From: Candidatus Omnitrophota bacterium
GTDB lineage: Bacteria; Omnitrophota; Gorgyraeia; JABMRJ01
Reading direction: 5' to 3'
DNA length: 48,537 nucleotides
NCBI GenBank assembly: GCA_016783555.1
Contig: JADHWH010000005.1
Span: 1-48,537, forward strand
Shown piece by piece: positions 14,919 through 23,042 of this stretch (the first letter of the stretch is position 1; each line of letters opens with the position of its first letter). A program made the translations under genes and the position numbers. The notes below the pieces were generated by a model. That model ran no database searches, was not told the origin of the DNA, and saw only the letters and a program-made list of their open reading frames with translations.

Positions 14919-16768
14919 ATCTTTATCCTCTCGAGTCTGTCGATAATCTCACCGAACAATCTATAGGTCTTATCCATATCCTCTCTTGTTATGCTCGACG
15001 GCGCATAACGCGCCATGTCGCAGTCGGCAAAACATTCCTTTAATTTATTAAGGATATCGCCGTTTATATTACGGCGGCTTAAATCCTCCACAACATCAGA
15101 GGTTATTCCTCCGGTAGGGAGGTGGAATTTATCGCCCAGGTATTCCTGCAGCGCTTTAAAGACCGCGTTGTAAAATTCGGCGGGCTTGCCTGCGGCAAGA
15201 AGCCCGTGCGCCATACGTAGATTCTTCCTTGCCTTGCGCGGGGCGCGTATCCTGCGGGCATAGCGGACGTCACGCTGGAGGCGCTCTCTCCTTTTCTGGA
15301 ATAGAAATAGGCCCATGACGGTCAATAAGGGAATAAATTGAAGTACGATAAATAATCTATTTTTATACAAAAAATCATCTTTCCGGCGCAGCGTGCCGGG
15401 GGCATCTTTAATGTATATGATGTCCCTGCCGAGGATTTCCATTCTGCCTGTCTCTCCTCTCGGTGCCGCGGGGGCTTCGAATACCCGGAGTTCTTCGCCT
15501 TTTGGAAGGGGTCTTACCGTTATCGGTATCGGGCCTTTTGCAACAGTGTGATAATCGCCTGTTTTTGTATTAAAAAAGCTAAAGATTATCCGGGGTATCT
15601 CTTTGATCTTATCGTCTTTAGGGATTACGACCTGTTCAAATATCTTGCGGTTTGCCTCCTGCTTGCTCTCCGGATCATAAACCTTAAAGCCGTCTCCTAA
15701 GCCGAGCGAAGGCGCCTCGACAGTCTTAAAATTGCCTTCTCCCGTAATAGTCATCTTCAGAGTAATCGGGTCTCCTGCCTTTATCTCTTTCGGGTCACAC
15801 TCGAGATAGAATCTGTAGTCTCCGATCGCCCCTTTAAAGCCGGCGGGGACGTCCTCCTTAGGCAGTTCGGTAATTGTAACGGGGATATTCAGGGATGTTA
15901 AATTTAAAGGATGGCGCTCATAATGCTCAAAGAAATCATCGAACGGGTCAGAGCTGAAAAAGTCATCGTCGAAGGAGCTCGATCGCCTTCTTCTGCTCTT
16001 TTTTATGAGTAGATTGCATTTCAACTCTGCCGGGCCTAATTTAAGCTGGCCAGGGCGAATCCCGTATACATTTGTGGTAAACTCTACGACTTCATAAAGA
16101 TTGCCGCTTAAGACCTCGCGATACTGTCTGGGTTTATCGTATTTATCGACCAGGAATCCCTCGTGAGAAAATTGCGGATACTGTATATCCCTTACAGAGA
16201 GCCTGCGCACATAAAACTTAATCATAACGGGGATGATTTCATTTATATACGCCCTCTTCTTTCCCGCCTCCATGATAAGAAATACCCTATCCTCTAAACC
16301 CGAGAGCTTCTCATCGTAAGCCTTCTCTTCCACCGAGCGAGAGGTTTGGCCAAACTGCGATTTTTCAACCTCTATCTGTATAGGATTTGAGGTATAGGTC
16401 CTGCCTTTATAATGGACAACAAGAGGGGGGATTTGAAATATACCCGTCCTCAAAGGATGGAGGGTATACATATACGTAATAGATGTAGACGTCACGCCGT
16501 TTACTATAGATATGCGGCTTGAGGGGCCCAGGTACTGCCATTTAAATCCCTCTATATCGGGCAGGTCCGGAGGGGGTATATTCTGCGTGCCGTAAAAATT
16601 GAGGTCCAGCCTGACAATCGAGCCGAGATAGACCTTATTTCTATCCGCCGTTACCTCAAAGCTTATATCCTCGGCAAGAGAAATCGAAGAAACGGAGACA
16701 ATAATAAGAAAGAGGATAAAAACTCTTTCTAAGCTCTGAATTTTTAATTTCTGCTTTAAATCTTTCAT
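14915..16768 (-). CDS. batD: BatD (oxygen-tolerance family) membrane protein
   Basis: A 617-residue protein with an N-terminal signal peptide (VFILFLIIVSVSSISLAE), a long extracytoplasmic region of immunoglobulin-like beta domains (SFEVTADRNKVYLGSIVRLD at 32-51; PPDLPDIEGF; YMYTLHPLRTGIFQIPP; a second domain near DPITLKMTITGEGNFKTVEAP), a single membrane span at about 470-490 (FIVLQFIPLLTVMGLFLF) and a cytosolic helical tail. Domain order and length fit BatD. It is thought to present a periplasmic platform for BatA/BatB. A serine/arginine/aspartate-rich insert (RRRRSSSFDDDFFSSDPFD) is present near 262-280. It starts 13 bases after batC and overlaps batE. Confidence 0.9.
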   Translation of the reverse strand: MKDLKQKLKIQSLERVFILFLIIVSVSSISLAEDISFEVTADRNKVYLGSIVRLDLNFYGTQNIPPPDLPDIEGFKWQYLGPSSRISIVNGVTSTSITYMYTLHPLRTGIFQIPPLVVHYKGRTYTSNPIQIEVEKSQFGQTSRSVEEKAYDEKLSGLEDRVFLIMEAGKKRAYINEIIPVMIKFYVRRLSVRDIQYPQFSHEGFLVDKYDKPRQYREVLSGNLYEVVEFTTNVYGIRPGQLKLGPAELKCNLLIKKSRRRRSSSFDDDFFSSDPFDDFFEHYERHPLNLTSLNIPVTITELPKEDVPAGFKGAIGDYRFYLECDPKEIKAGDPITLKMTITGEGNFKTVEAPSLGLGDGFKVYDPESKQEANRKIFEQVVIPKDDKIKEIPRIIFSFFNTKTGDYHTVAKGPIPITVRPLPKGEELRVFEAPAAPRGETGRMEILGRDIIYIKDAPGTLRRKDDFLYKNRLFIVLQFIPLLTVMGLFLFQKRRERLQRDVRYARRIRAPRKARKNLRMAHGLLAAGKPAEFYNAVFKALQEYLGDKFHLPTGGITSDVVEDLSRRNINGDILNKLKECFADCDMARYAPSSITREDMDKTYRLFGEIIDRLERIKI

Positions 16769-16781
16769 CTTTTATTTTATG

Positions 16782-17765
16782 CTACCAATCCTTTACAACC
16801 GGGGCTATCTCTCGTATAGGCATCTTCTCCTTATACAACCCCTTCGGCTCCTCTTCCTGGCCGTAATTATCTAAAAGGCTGCGCGCCTCTTCTTCGGACA
16901 TGCCTTCTGTAGGCTCTTCTGGCCTCGGCCCTGGCTCTGGCTTTCTCTTCGTCTTTTCTTCTTCTCTCTTCTCTCCTTCGGGCCTCGTGCCTTCCCTATC
17001 CTGCTCTTCCCTCTCTTTCTCCTCAGGTCTCTTATCCGTCTGTTCTTTGTCTCTCTTTTTCTCCTCTTGTCTGTCTTGTTCTTTATCTTTCTTCTCTTGA
17101 GATTCCTTCTCTTCTTTATCGTCTTTTTGTTCTTCATCCTCGCTTTTTTGTTCTTCCTGCGACTGGCCCTTACTCTCTTCACTCTGAGGTTCTTTCTCTT
17201 CGCTTTCGCCCTCTTTTTGTTTTTCTTCCTCCTTCTGTTGCTGGTCTTTCTTCTCCTCTTTTTTTTCTTCCTGCTGCTGGTTCTCTTTTTCTAGGAGACG
17301 GTCCAGCTCTTTTTTAACAAAATCGTAATTATATCCTGCGTCTTCGTCCTCCGGCTCAAGCTCCAGGGCGTGTTCATAATGGCGCAGGGATTCTCTTAAA
17401 AGGCCGATGGCATTTTGGAGATCTGTATCTTCCTGGCTTATCCCGTATTTATACTTGGCGTTGCCGACATTGTAGCTTGCCATCTCCTCCAAAGACCCGT
17501 CTTGCGAAACCAGGGCCTTTTGGAAATGGTTTACAGACGCCTTATAATCGCCTGTCTTATACAACGCGGCTCCGATGTTGAAGTTGACGATATCTGAATC
17601 GGGAGAATTTAAGAAGGCCTTTTCATACTCTTTCAACGCCTCCCCGAACTCGCCTTTATTATACAATAGATTGCCTTCTTTTACCTCTCCTTTCGGCTGC
17701 TCGGCGGCGTAAGAGAAATTCACAAAACAAAAGACAATAATAGCGCCTGATAAAAATTGCCTCAT
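16782..17765 (-). CDS. batC: BatC (TPR protein with long charged low-complexity tail)
   Basis: A 327-residue protein: a signal peptide (FLSGAIIVFCFVNFSYAAEQ), three TPR units at about 28-160 (NLLYNKGEFGEALKEYEKAF; ADYKASVNHFQKAL; LRHYEHALELEPEDEDAGYN), then about 130 residues of almost pure E/K/Q/D/R/S low complexity, and a short conserved tail (EGMSEEEARSLLDNYGQEEE). BatC TPR proteins with EQK-rich tails are typical of Bat operons. The tail is encoded by purine-only runs, so the opposite strand carries long spurious open frames. ATG 17765 overlaps the batB stop by four bases, indicating translational coupling. Confidence 0.9.
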   Translation of the reverse strand: MRQFLSGAIIVFCFVNFSYAAEQPKGEVKEGNLLYNKGEFGEALKEYEKAFLNSPDSDIVNFNIGAALYKTGDYKASVNHFQKALVSQDGSLEEMASYNVGNAKYKYGISQEDTDLQNAIGLLRESLRHYEHALELEPEDEDAGYNYDFVKKELDRLLEKENQQQEEKKEEKKDQQQKEEEKQKEGESEEKEPQSEESKGQSQEEQKSEDEEQKDDKEEKESQEKKDKEQDRQEEKKRDKEQTDKRPEEKEREEQDREGTRPEGEKREEEKTKRKPEPGPRPEEPTEGMSEEEARSLLDNYGQEEEPKGLYKEKMPIREIAPVVKDW

Positions 17766-18763
17766 CTTCTTTTCCTGTCATTGATAAAAGGTTCTATAAT
17801 CAAAAGCGTCAGGGCCAAGCATAGCGGTATCTGAAAACGTTCGTTATAGTGTTTGGCCATTTGCGCTTTTATCTCTCTTCTTTCCATCTTAGACAATCTC
17901 CTCTCGTAGATAAGATCAAGGCCGAATTCGGCCCCGCTTGAGCGGACATACATTCCTTCTGTGATAAGCGCGATCTTCTGCAAAATATTTTCGTTCAATC
18001 TCGATTTTACTATGTTTTCCTCTTTGTCTTTTAAGAATCTTCTCTTTCCGCTTTTATCGGTTGTCCATATAAGCTCTCCTTCGGCCGTGCCTACCCCTAT
18101 ACAGAATACCTTTATATTCTCCCGCGCGGCCTCCTCTGCGGCTCTGACCGGATCTCCCTCATGGTATTCCCCGTCTGTTATAATAACGAGAATCTTGTAT
18201 TTCTTCGCCCCGCCTTCGTAGCTTTTTACAGCCCTCATTATGGCGCTGGAGATGGACGTGCCGCCTCTAGGTATTGTGCTTATGCTCAAATCGTTAAGGG
18301 CCAGCAGGAAACCGTTGTAGTCTACGGTAAGCGGGCACTGTAAAAACGCCGTGCCGGAGAAGGCAATAAGGCCGATTCTGTCGCCCTTTAGTCTCTTAAC
18401 CAGGTCTCTTATGGCCAGTTTAGACCTCTCTAGCCTATTCGGTTTTATGTCCGTGGCCAGCATACTCTTAGAGGTATCGACCGCTATAAGGATATCGAGT
18501 CCCATCCGCTTTACTTCCCGCCACTGGAATCCCCATTGCGGCCGCATCAGCGCGAAGAGGCAGAAGATAAGGGCGAATATGATAATAACGGACTTCGCAG
18601 TCTGCGCCTTAAAATTCACGCAAGAAGCGATCTCCCTAAGCGCCGGCTCATCGGCAAACTTTCGCATAACCGATTTCTTCCTTCTTGCCGCCCAGATTAA
18701 AAATATAACCAGCGCTAAGATGGCCCAAACACCATATACGTAATAAACTTGCGCGAATCTCAT
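17762..18763 (-). CDS. batB: BatB, von Willebrand factor A domain membrane protein
   Basis: A 333-residue protein with two N-terminal membrane spans (about 8-24 and 57-75), a VWA domain at about 88-280 and a C-terminal membrane span. The metal-ion-dependent adhesion site is complete: D-x-S-x-S as DTSKS in ILIAVDTSKSMLATD, a threonine in RGGTSISSAI and an aspartate in ILVIITDGEYHEGD. The family pairs with BatA under control of a MoxR ATPase, possibly in envelope complex maturation or stress tolerance. It lies one base downstream of batA and overlaps batC. Confidence 0.92.
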   Translation of the reverse strand: MRFAQVYYVYGVWAILALVIFLIWAARRKKSVMRKFADEPALREIASCVNFKAQTAKSVIIIFALIFCLFALMRPQWGFQWREVKRMGLDILIAVDTSKSMLATDIKPNRLERSKLAIRDLVKRLKGDRIGLIAFSGTAFLQCPLTVDYNGFLLALNDLSISTIPRGGTSISSAIMRAVKSYEGGAKKYKILVIITDGEYHEGDPVRAAEEAARENIKVFCIGVGTAEGELIWTTDKSGKRRFLKDKEENIVKSRLNENILQKIALITEGMYVRSSGAEFGLDLIYERRLSKMERREIKAQMAKHYNERFQIPLCLALTLLIIEPFINDRKRR

Positions 18764-18764
18764 C

Positions 18765-19760
18765 TTAAGGTAATTTCCTTAATAGCGTATTAGTTAAAAA
18801 TATCTCGAGCGCGAGAATCAGCAGCGCTGCTTTAAGAAATTTAGAAAACAATTCTTCAAACTCCTGGAAGCCCAACTCCTCAACCGGGGTCTTCTCCATC
18901 TTATTTATCTGATCATATATCTCCTTAAGCGACTCTGTATCGGTGGCCCTGAAGTATTGTCCGCCGGTCTTACCAGCTATCTCTTTTAATGTATCCTCAT
19001 CTATCTCTATATTTATGTCGTTATAGATAGTCTCGCCCCATAACCCTTTTATAGGATAAGGCGCCAGCCCTTTTGTGCCGGCCCCTATGGTATAGATCTT
19101 TATCCCCAGGGCCTGGGCTGCTTCCGCTGCCATCGCCGGAGAGATGCTCCCCATATTATTAATGCCGTCTGTCAAAAGTATTACAATCTTGCTCTTTGCC
19201 TCTGAGTCTTTAAGTCTGTTTAAAGACGAGGTTATGGCGGACCCGACAGCGGTCCCGTCTTCAATCGCGCCTATCTCGACCCTTTCCAAATTTCTTATCA
19301 GCCAGTCATAGTCCAATGTGAGCGGGCAGACCGTATAGGCGCGCGCGGCAAAGGCTATCATGCCGATGCGGTCATTCTTTCTCTGTCTTATAAAATCCTC
19401 AACGACCCTCTTGACCACTTCAAGCCTGTTGCGCCGCTTTCCGCCAAATTCAAAATCCTCCGCCAGCATGCTGCCCGAACTGTCTATAGCAAGCAGGATA
19501 TCAATTCCTTCGGCGCTTATCTTTGTCTCATCCAGCGGAATCTGCGGCCTTGCCAATGCCAGTAAAAAAAGGCTTAGGGCCGCCGCTCTAAAAAGAACGG
19601 TGTTTTTTGCTAAAAAGAGTCTAAGGGTCGGCCTTGAAGGCGTTACTAAATCTACGGAAGAGAATTTAATGCTCGAGAAATTATCTCTCCTCTTTACCAG
19701 GTAGATAATTATGATTATAAGCGGCGAAAACAAAAGAACCCAGGCATCTTTAAGAATCAT
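18765..19760 (-). CDS. batA: BatA, von Willebrand factor A domain membrane protein
   Basis: A 331-residue protein with N-terminal hydrophobic segments (VLLFSPLIIIIIYLV; FRAAALSLFLLALARPQIPL) and a VWA domain at about 84-280. Its MIDAS motif is intact: DSSGS in ILLAIDSSGSMLAED, T in DGTAVGSAI and D in ILLTDGINNMG. A C-terminal membrane segment (FLKAALLILALEIFLTNTLL) anchors the domain on the periplasmic side. Paralogous to the batB product and next to it. It overlaps the DUF4381-type gene by four bases. Confidence 0.92.
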   Translation of the reverse strand: MILKDAWVLLFSPLIIIIIYLVKRRDNFSSIKFSSVDLVTPSRPTLRLFLAKNTVLFRAAALSLFLLALARPQIPLDETKISAEGIDILLAIDSSGSMLAEDFEFGGKRRNRLEVVKRVVEDFIRQRKNDRIGMIAFAARAYTVCPLTLDYDWLIRNLERVEIGAIEDGTAVGSAITSSLNRLKDSEAKSKIVILLTDGINNMGSISPAMAAEAAQALGIKIYTIGAGTKGLAPYPIKGLWGETIYNDINIEIDEDTLKEIAGKTGGQYFRATDTESLKEIYDQINKMEKTPVEELGFQEFEELFSKFLKAALLILALEIFLTNTLLRKLP

Positions 19761-20302
19761 CTCTGGGCGACCTCTTCTAATTCTTTAGACTCTTTTGTCT
19801 CATCGACAAATACCTTTGCCGCATTGAAACTTTTTTCTATCTCGTCTTTTGTAGGGCCGTATCTGGCGAATTTCACTATGTCACAAAGACTTAAGAATTC
19901 TTTAAGCAGATTCTTATGGGTACCGCTCAATATTTCAGAGTCCCTTAACACGGCAAAAAACTCTTCTGTCGTCATCTCTGGTGCGCGGATGGAAAGCCTA
20001 TCTTCTATATAACGCCTGACAATACAGGAAAGCTCAAAGAAATATTCTTTTATCTTTCCGGAAGATAAAAGATCCTTGGCCCTTAGCGCCTCGAGCGCTT
20101 CATACGCTGTCTCGTGCGCGGATTTTACTATCCCTAAAGGTTTTTTCTCCCTTTTTTTAAACTTCCTGTAGATAAAAACAGTCAGGAATATAAAAAGCGC
20201 CGAAAGGATAACTATTCCTATAATAATTAAGGCAATAAAACTCGTCTTAAAGTATACGGGGGGTTTTATATCACGTATATCGTTTATCACGGCCAAAAAC
20301 AT
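19757..20302 (-). CDS. DUF4381-like membrane protein of the Bat operon
   Basis: A 181-residue protein with one strong membrane span at about 20-45 (FIALIIIGIVILSALFIFLT), a basic stop-transfer (YRKFKKREKKP) and a helical cytosolic domain (AYEALEALRAKDLLSSGKIK; FELSCIVRRYIEDRLSI; EMTTEEFFAVL; CDIVKFARYGPT). The YIEDRF/EMTTEEF/FARY pattern is that of DUF4381 proteins found between DUF58 and batA genes in MoxR-Bat operons. Molecular role is unknown; a coupling of the cytosolic ATPase to the membrane VWA proteins is plausible. Confidence 0.8.
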   Translation of the reverse strand: MFLAVINDIRDIKPPVYFKTSFIALIIIGIVILSALFIFLTVFIYRKFKKREKKPLGIVKSAHETAYEALEALRAKDLLSSGKIKEYFFELSCIVRRYIEDRLSIRAPEMTTEEFFAVLRDSEILSGTHKNLLKEFLSLCDIVKFARYGPTKDEIEKSFNAAKVFVDETKESKELEEVAQR

Positions 20303-20303
20303 A

Positions 20304-21182
20304 TCAGGCCAGCCTTCTTTCTCTCATCCTGAAGAATTTTATAAGCTCTTTCTCATACGGGATGTCTGTCCGTATCTCTATATTGTCGACATTTATAGAA
20401 CGGAGTAATTTCTTGCGCTCAGTTATCCTCTTTGCGGAATTTTCTCTGTACTCTTTTCTAAAGCCTGAATCGCCGGTATCTATAAAGAGACTCCTGCCAA
20501 GCTCTGCGTCTTCCAGCTTGATTATGCCTACATTCGGTAGATCGAGCTCTCTGGGGTCCGTTATGCTAAGCGCTATCATATCGTGCCGCCTGTTTGATAC
20601 AGAAAGAAGCTTCTTAAAGTCCTGGTCAAAAAAGTCCGAGATTATAAAGCTTATCGTGTGGCGCTTTGAGATACGGTTAAGATACTCCAGGGCGCGTGAT
20701 ATATCTGTGCCTTTCCCTTGCGGCTTATAATATAACGCCTCTCTTATGACTCTCAGTACATGACGGAGCCCTTTTCGGGGAGGGACAAACTTCTCAATTT
20801 TATCGGTAAAGATTATAAGCCCGACCTTATCGTTATTCTGTATAGCCGAAAATGCCAAGAGCGAGCACAGCTCCGCCGCAATCTGATTCTTGAGCTTCTT
20901 TACCGATCCAAAATAGCACGATTGCGAGACATCGAGAAGCAGCATTACACACAGCTCCCTCTCTTCAATGAACTTCTTTACATAAGGGCGTCCCGTGCGG
21001 GCCGTAACGTTCCAGTCTATGGAACGTATTTCATCTCCCGGAAGATATTCACGCACTTCGTAAAACTCGATTCCCCTGCCTTTAAATACGCTCTTGTACT
21101 GGCCGGCGAATACATCTGTCACCAACCGGGAGGTCGTAATCTGAATCCTTCTTATCTTTCTTAATACGTCTTTTGGTATCAT
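20304..21182 (-). CDS. DUF58 domain protein
   Basis: A 292-residue cytosolic protein with the DUF58 signature: EFYEVREYLPGDEIRSIDWN near 39-58, ARTGRPYVKKFIEERELCV, followed by a VWA-like fold (MLLLDVSQSCYFGS; DKVGLIIFTDKIEKFVPPRKG; HTISFIISDFFD). DUF58 proteins accompany MoxR ATPases throughout bacteria and are presumed adaptor or substrate proteins. It is separated by only two bases from moxR upstream and one base from the next gene. Confidence 0.92.
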   Translation of the reverse strand: MIPKDVLRKIRRIQITTSRLVTDVFAGQYKSVFKGRGIEFYEVREYLPGDEIRSIDWNVTARTGRPYVKKFIEERELCVMLLLDVSQSCYFGSVKKLKNQIAAELCSLLAFSAIQNNDKVGLIIFTDKIEKFVPPRKGLRHVLRVIREALYYKPQGKGTDISRALEYLNRISKRHTISFIISDFFDQDFKKLLSVSNRRHDMIALSITDPRELDLPNVGIIKLEDAELGRSLFIDTGDSGFRKEYRENSAKRITERKKLLRSINVDNIEIRTDIPYEKELIKFFRMRERRLA

Positions 21183-21184
21183 CT

Positions 21185-22180
21185 TTATGGAACTTCTATC
21201 TCGTCAAATATCCGTTTTATGATATCCTCTGAAGTCTTCTCTTCCGCTTCCGCTTCGTAGCTTATGATGATTCTATGCCTTAAGATATCCGGGCCTATGG
21301 ATTTAACATCCTGAGGCGTTACATAGCCCCTGCCCTGTATAAAGGCATATGCCTTGGAGGCAACGGTAAGATAGATGCTTGCGCGCGGCGAGGCCCCGTA
21401 TTGAATAAAAGGCTTTAACTCATCAAGCTTGTATTCCTGCGGATTTCTTGTCGCAAAGATTATATCCAGGACATATTTCTCAATCTTCTCATCCATATAT
21501 ACCTCATCGACAATCTTCCTCATTCTTATTATATCCTTTGCCGAAATGACCGGTTTCACATCGATCTTCTTGTCCGTAAAGCTCATCCTCTTTAAGATCT
21601 TATGTTCCTCATCAATATTGGGATAGGTAATATTTATCTTTAGCATAAACCTGTCAATCTGAGCCTCTGGAAGAGGATATGTGCCTTCCTGCTCTATGGG
21701 GTTCTGCGTCGCCATAACAAGAAAGGGATCATCCAGCTTAAAGGTATTCTCGCCGATTGTGACCTGTCTTTCCTGCATAGCCTCAAGAAGCGCGCTCTGG
21801 ACTTTGGCAGGTGCCCTATTTATCTCATCCGCCAGGATGACATTTGCAAAGATCGGGCCTTTCTTCGTAACAAAGGTCCCTTCCTTGGGATTGTAGACTA
21901 ATGTGCCTATAAGGTCGGCCGGCAGAAGATCGGGTGTAAACTGTAACCTTTGAAATTTGGTGTCTATGGCTTGTGAAAGAGTCCTGATGGACATGGTCTT
22001 GGCCAGGCCCGGAACCCCTTCAACAAGCATATGTCCATTTGCAAGAAGCCCTACAAGGAGCCTCTCTACAAGGTACTTCTGCCCCACAATAACCTTTTCG
22101 ATTTCTGAGGTAAGATCCTGCACAAATGCGCTTTCTTTTCTTACCTTTTCATTTATAGCGGTTACTCCCCCTGTTCCCAT
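21185..22180 (-). CDS. moxR: MoxR family AAA+ ATPase
   Basis: A 331-residue AAA+ ATPase. Walker A is GVPGLAKT at 55-62, Walker B lies in VILADEINRAPAKVQSALL, sensor 1 is ATQNPIEQEGTYPLPEAQID and the arginine-finger segment DRFMLKI follows; GASPRASIYL is the sensor 2 region. MoxR proteins act with DUF58 and VWA partners, all encoded downstream here. It is the first gene of the operon; a sigma70-type promoter lies at 22233-22260, and an AAGGGGG ribosome site precedes ATG 22180. Confidence 0.95.
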   Translation of the reverse strand: MGTGGVTAINEKVRKESAFVQDLTSEIEKVIVGQKYLVERLLVGLLANGHMLVEGVPGLAKTMSIRTLSQAIDTKFQRLQFTPDLLPADLIGTLVYNPKEGTFVTKKGPIFANVILADEINRAPAKVQSALLEAMQERQVTIGENTFKLDDPFLVMATQNPIEQEGTYPLPEAQIDRFMLKINITYPNIDEEHKILKRMSFTDKKIDVKPVISAKDIIRMRKIVDEVYMDEKIEKYVLDIIFATRNPQEYKLDELKPFIQYGASPRASIYLTVASKAYAFIQGRGYVTPQDVKSIGPDILRHRIIISYEAEAEEKTSEDIIKRIFDEIEVP

Positions 22181-22232
22181 GTGATTATCCCCCTTTCTTT
22201 ACACACTATGATCTTGTTATATATACAGCTAT

Positions 22233-22260
22233 ATTCTACATATTTTATATGATACGTCAA
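22233..22260 (-). promoter_or_regulatory. sigma70-type promoter of the moxR-bat operon
   Basis: On the minus strand, TTGACG (22255-22260) and TAGAAT (22233-22238) are 16 bp apart. Transcription would begin near 22226, giving a leader of about 46 nt to ATG 22180. Confidence 0.65.
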
Positions 22261-22522
22261 TACAGAATTGTCCTCCGCCTATATTATTTGAAATGACACG
22301 TTATATCTGTAGCAGGCAATTAGAACTCAGGCATAGAAAATTTTCCCCGTGGCTTTGGCTTTACTGCTTTGCAAGGCAGCGGGACGCGCGGGGATAAAAT
22401 TTTTGCGGGTCCTGTCATTTAATTCTTATTTCCAGCCATTGCCCGCTCGACTCATTTTTTACGCCAGTGTCCTCCTTCGCCCATAAAAGAATTTCATAGA
22501 TGTTTTGGGCTTCGGAGGACTA

Positions 22523-22559
22523 TCCTTCGAAGCTAAATACGTAAGTATTTAGCGAAGGA
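22523..22559. repeat. hairpin with 15-bp stem
   Basis: TCCTTCG (22523-22529) pairs with CGAAGGA (22553-22559), and CTAAATAC (22533-22540) with GTATTTAG (22545-22552) around a GTAA loop; a three-base AAG bulge lies on the left arm. Confidence 0.75.
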
Positions 22560-22563
22560 GGAT

Positions 22564-22637
22564 GCTTTTGGACTTACGGTTCGAAAATTGTTCGGGATGG
22601 AATAGATAGCAATTTTCTCACCGTAAGCCCTAAAAGC
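22564..22637. repeat. three-step nested hairpin
   Basis: GCTTTT (22564-22569)/AAAAGC (22632-22637), CTTACGG (22573-22579)/CCGTAAG (22621-22627) and AAAATTG (22584-22590)/CAATTTT (22610-22616) pair in register with small symmetrical internal loops and a 19-nt apical loop. Confidence 0.75.
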
Positions 22638-22774
22638 ACCAATATGTAATACTAAATTGGCTAAAAAATGAATTGTCTCGCGGGCAACGGCTGAAATATA
22701 CAGTGCACATATCCTTTGCAAGGCAGCGTAAAGCAAACATAGCGAGGGCGGGGGATTGCCGGAGCGACTGACAA

Positions 22775-22920
22775 AAATTTTTGCGGGTGGCATTTGGCGC
22801 ACCGCCCAAATTTCGCTAGCTGCGAGGATGGGGGCTGGGAGGCCCCATCTATCCTACATATCTATTGGCATGCCCCAGCAAGAAATTTGGGCTGCCAAAT
22901 GACAGGACCCGCAAAAATTT
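22775..22920. repeat. long nested palindrome (four paired segments)
   Basis: Paired in register are AAATTTTTGCGGGT (22775-22788)/(22907-22920), CATTTGG (22791-22797)/CCAAATG (22895-22901), CCCAAATTTC (22805-22814)/GAAATTTGGG (22882-22891), and at the tip GATGGGG (from 22827)/CCCCATC (to 22849). The right outer arm is shared with the right copy of the 24-bp inverted repeat. Confidence 0.75.
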
Positions 22921-22978
22921 CCTTACAGAGTGTAACGCGGCATTGGAAATATTGTAGAATTACCCTCCGCCCTTCTTG

Positions 22979-23007
22979 TTGACATAACCCATTATCTCAG
23001 ATATACT
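22979..23007 (+). promoter_or_regulatory. strong sigma70-type promoter for the TMTC-like gene
   Basis: TTGACA (22979-22984) and TATACT (23002-23007) are separated by 17 bp. Transcription would begin near 23014, giving a leader of about 29 nt with no clear ribosome site before ATG 23043. Confidence 0.75.
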
Positions 23008-23042
23008 TTAATAAAATACCTTTAAAATAAACCTGTGTAAAA

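Larger units (their letters stand above)
22396..22920. repeat. gene-free structured block bounded by a perfect 24-bp inverted repeat
   Basis: Positions 22397-22420 and 22897-22920 are exact 24-bp inverted repeats (outer ends AAATTTTTGCGGGT, inner ends TGTCATTT). The interval of 524 bp holds no credible gene but three hairpin systems (22523-22559, 22564-22637, 22775-22920). A 15-bp direct repeat, CTTTGCAAGGCAGCG, precedes both AAATTTTTGCGGGT copies that point rightward (repeat at about 22367-22381 and 22713-22727). The layout suggests a non-autonomous mobile element or structured RNA locus. The remaining stretches 22181-22395 and 22921-23042 contain only the two divergent promoters. Confidence 0.7.

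Noticed and set aside
17067-17294. Long open frames opposite and alternative to batC
   Set aside because: They follow from the purine-only tract of the charged BatC tail; their translations are simple leucine/phenylalanine/serine runs without ribosome sites.
22533-22802. 89-residue minus-strand frame in the gene-free block
   Set aside because: It runs through three hairpins, has no ribosome site and shows no protein-like pattern.
22367-22920. CRISPR array or integron attC site
   Set aside because: The repeats are two inverted and two direct copies with irregular spacing, not regular repeat-spacer units; the GTTRRRY/RYYYAAC core sites of attC are absent.
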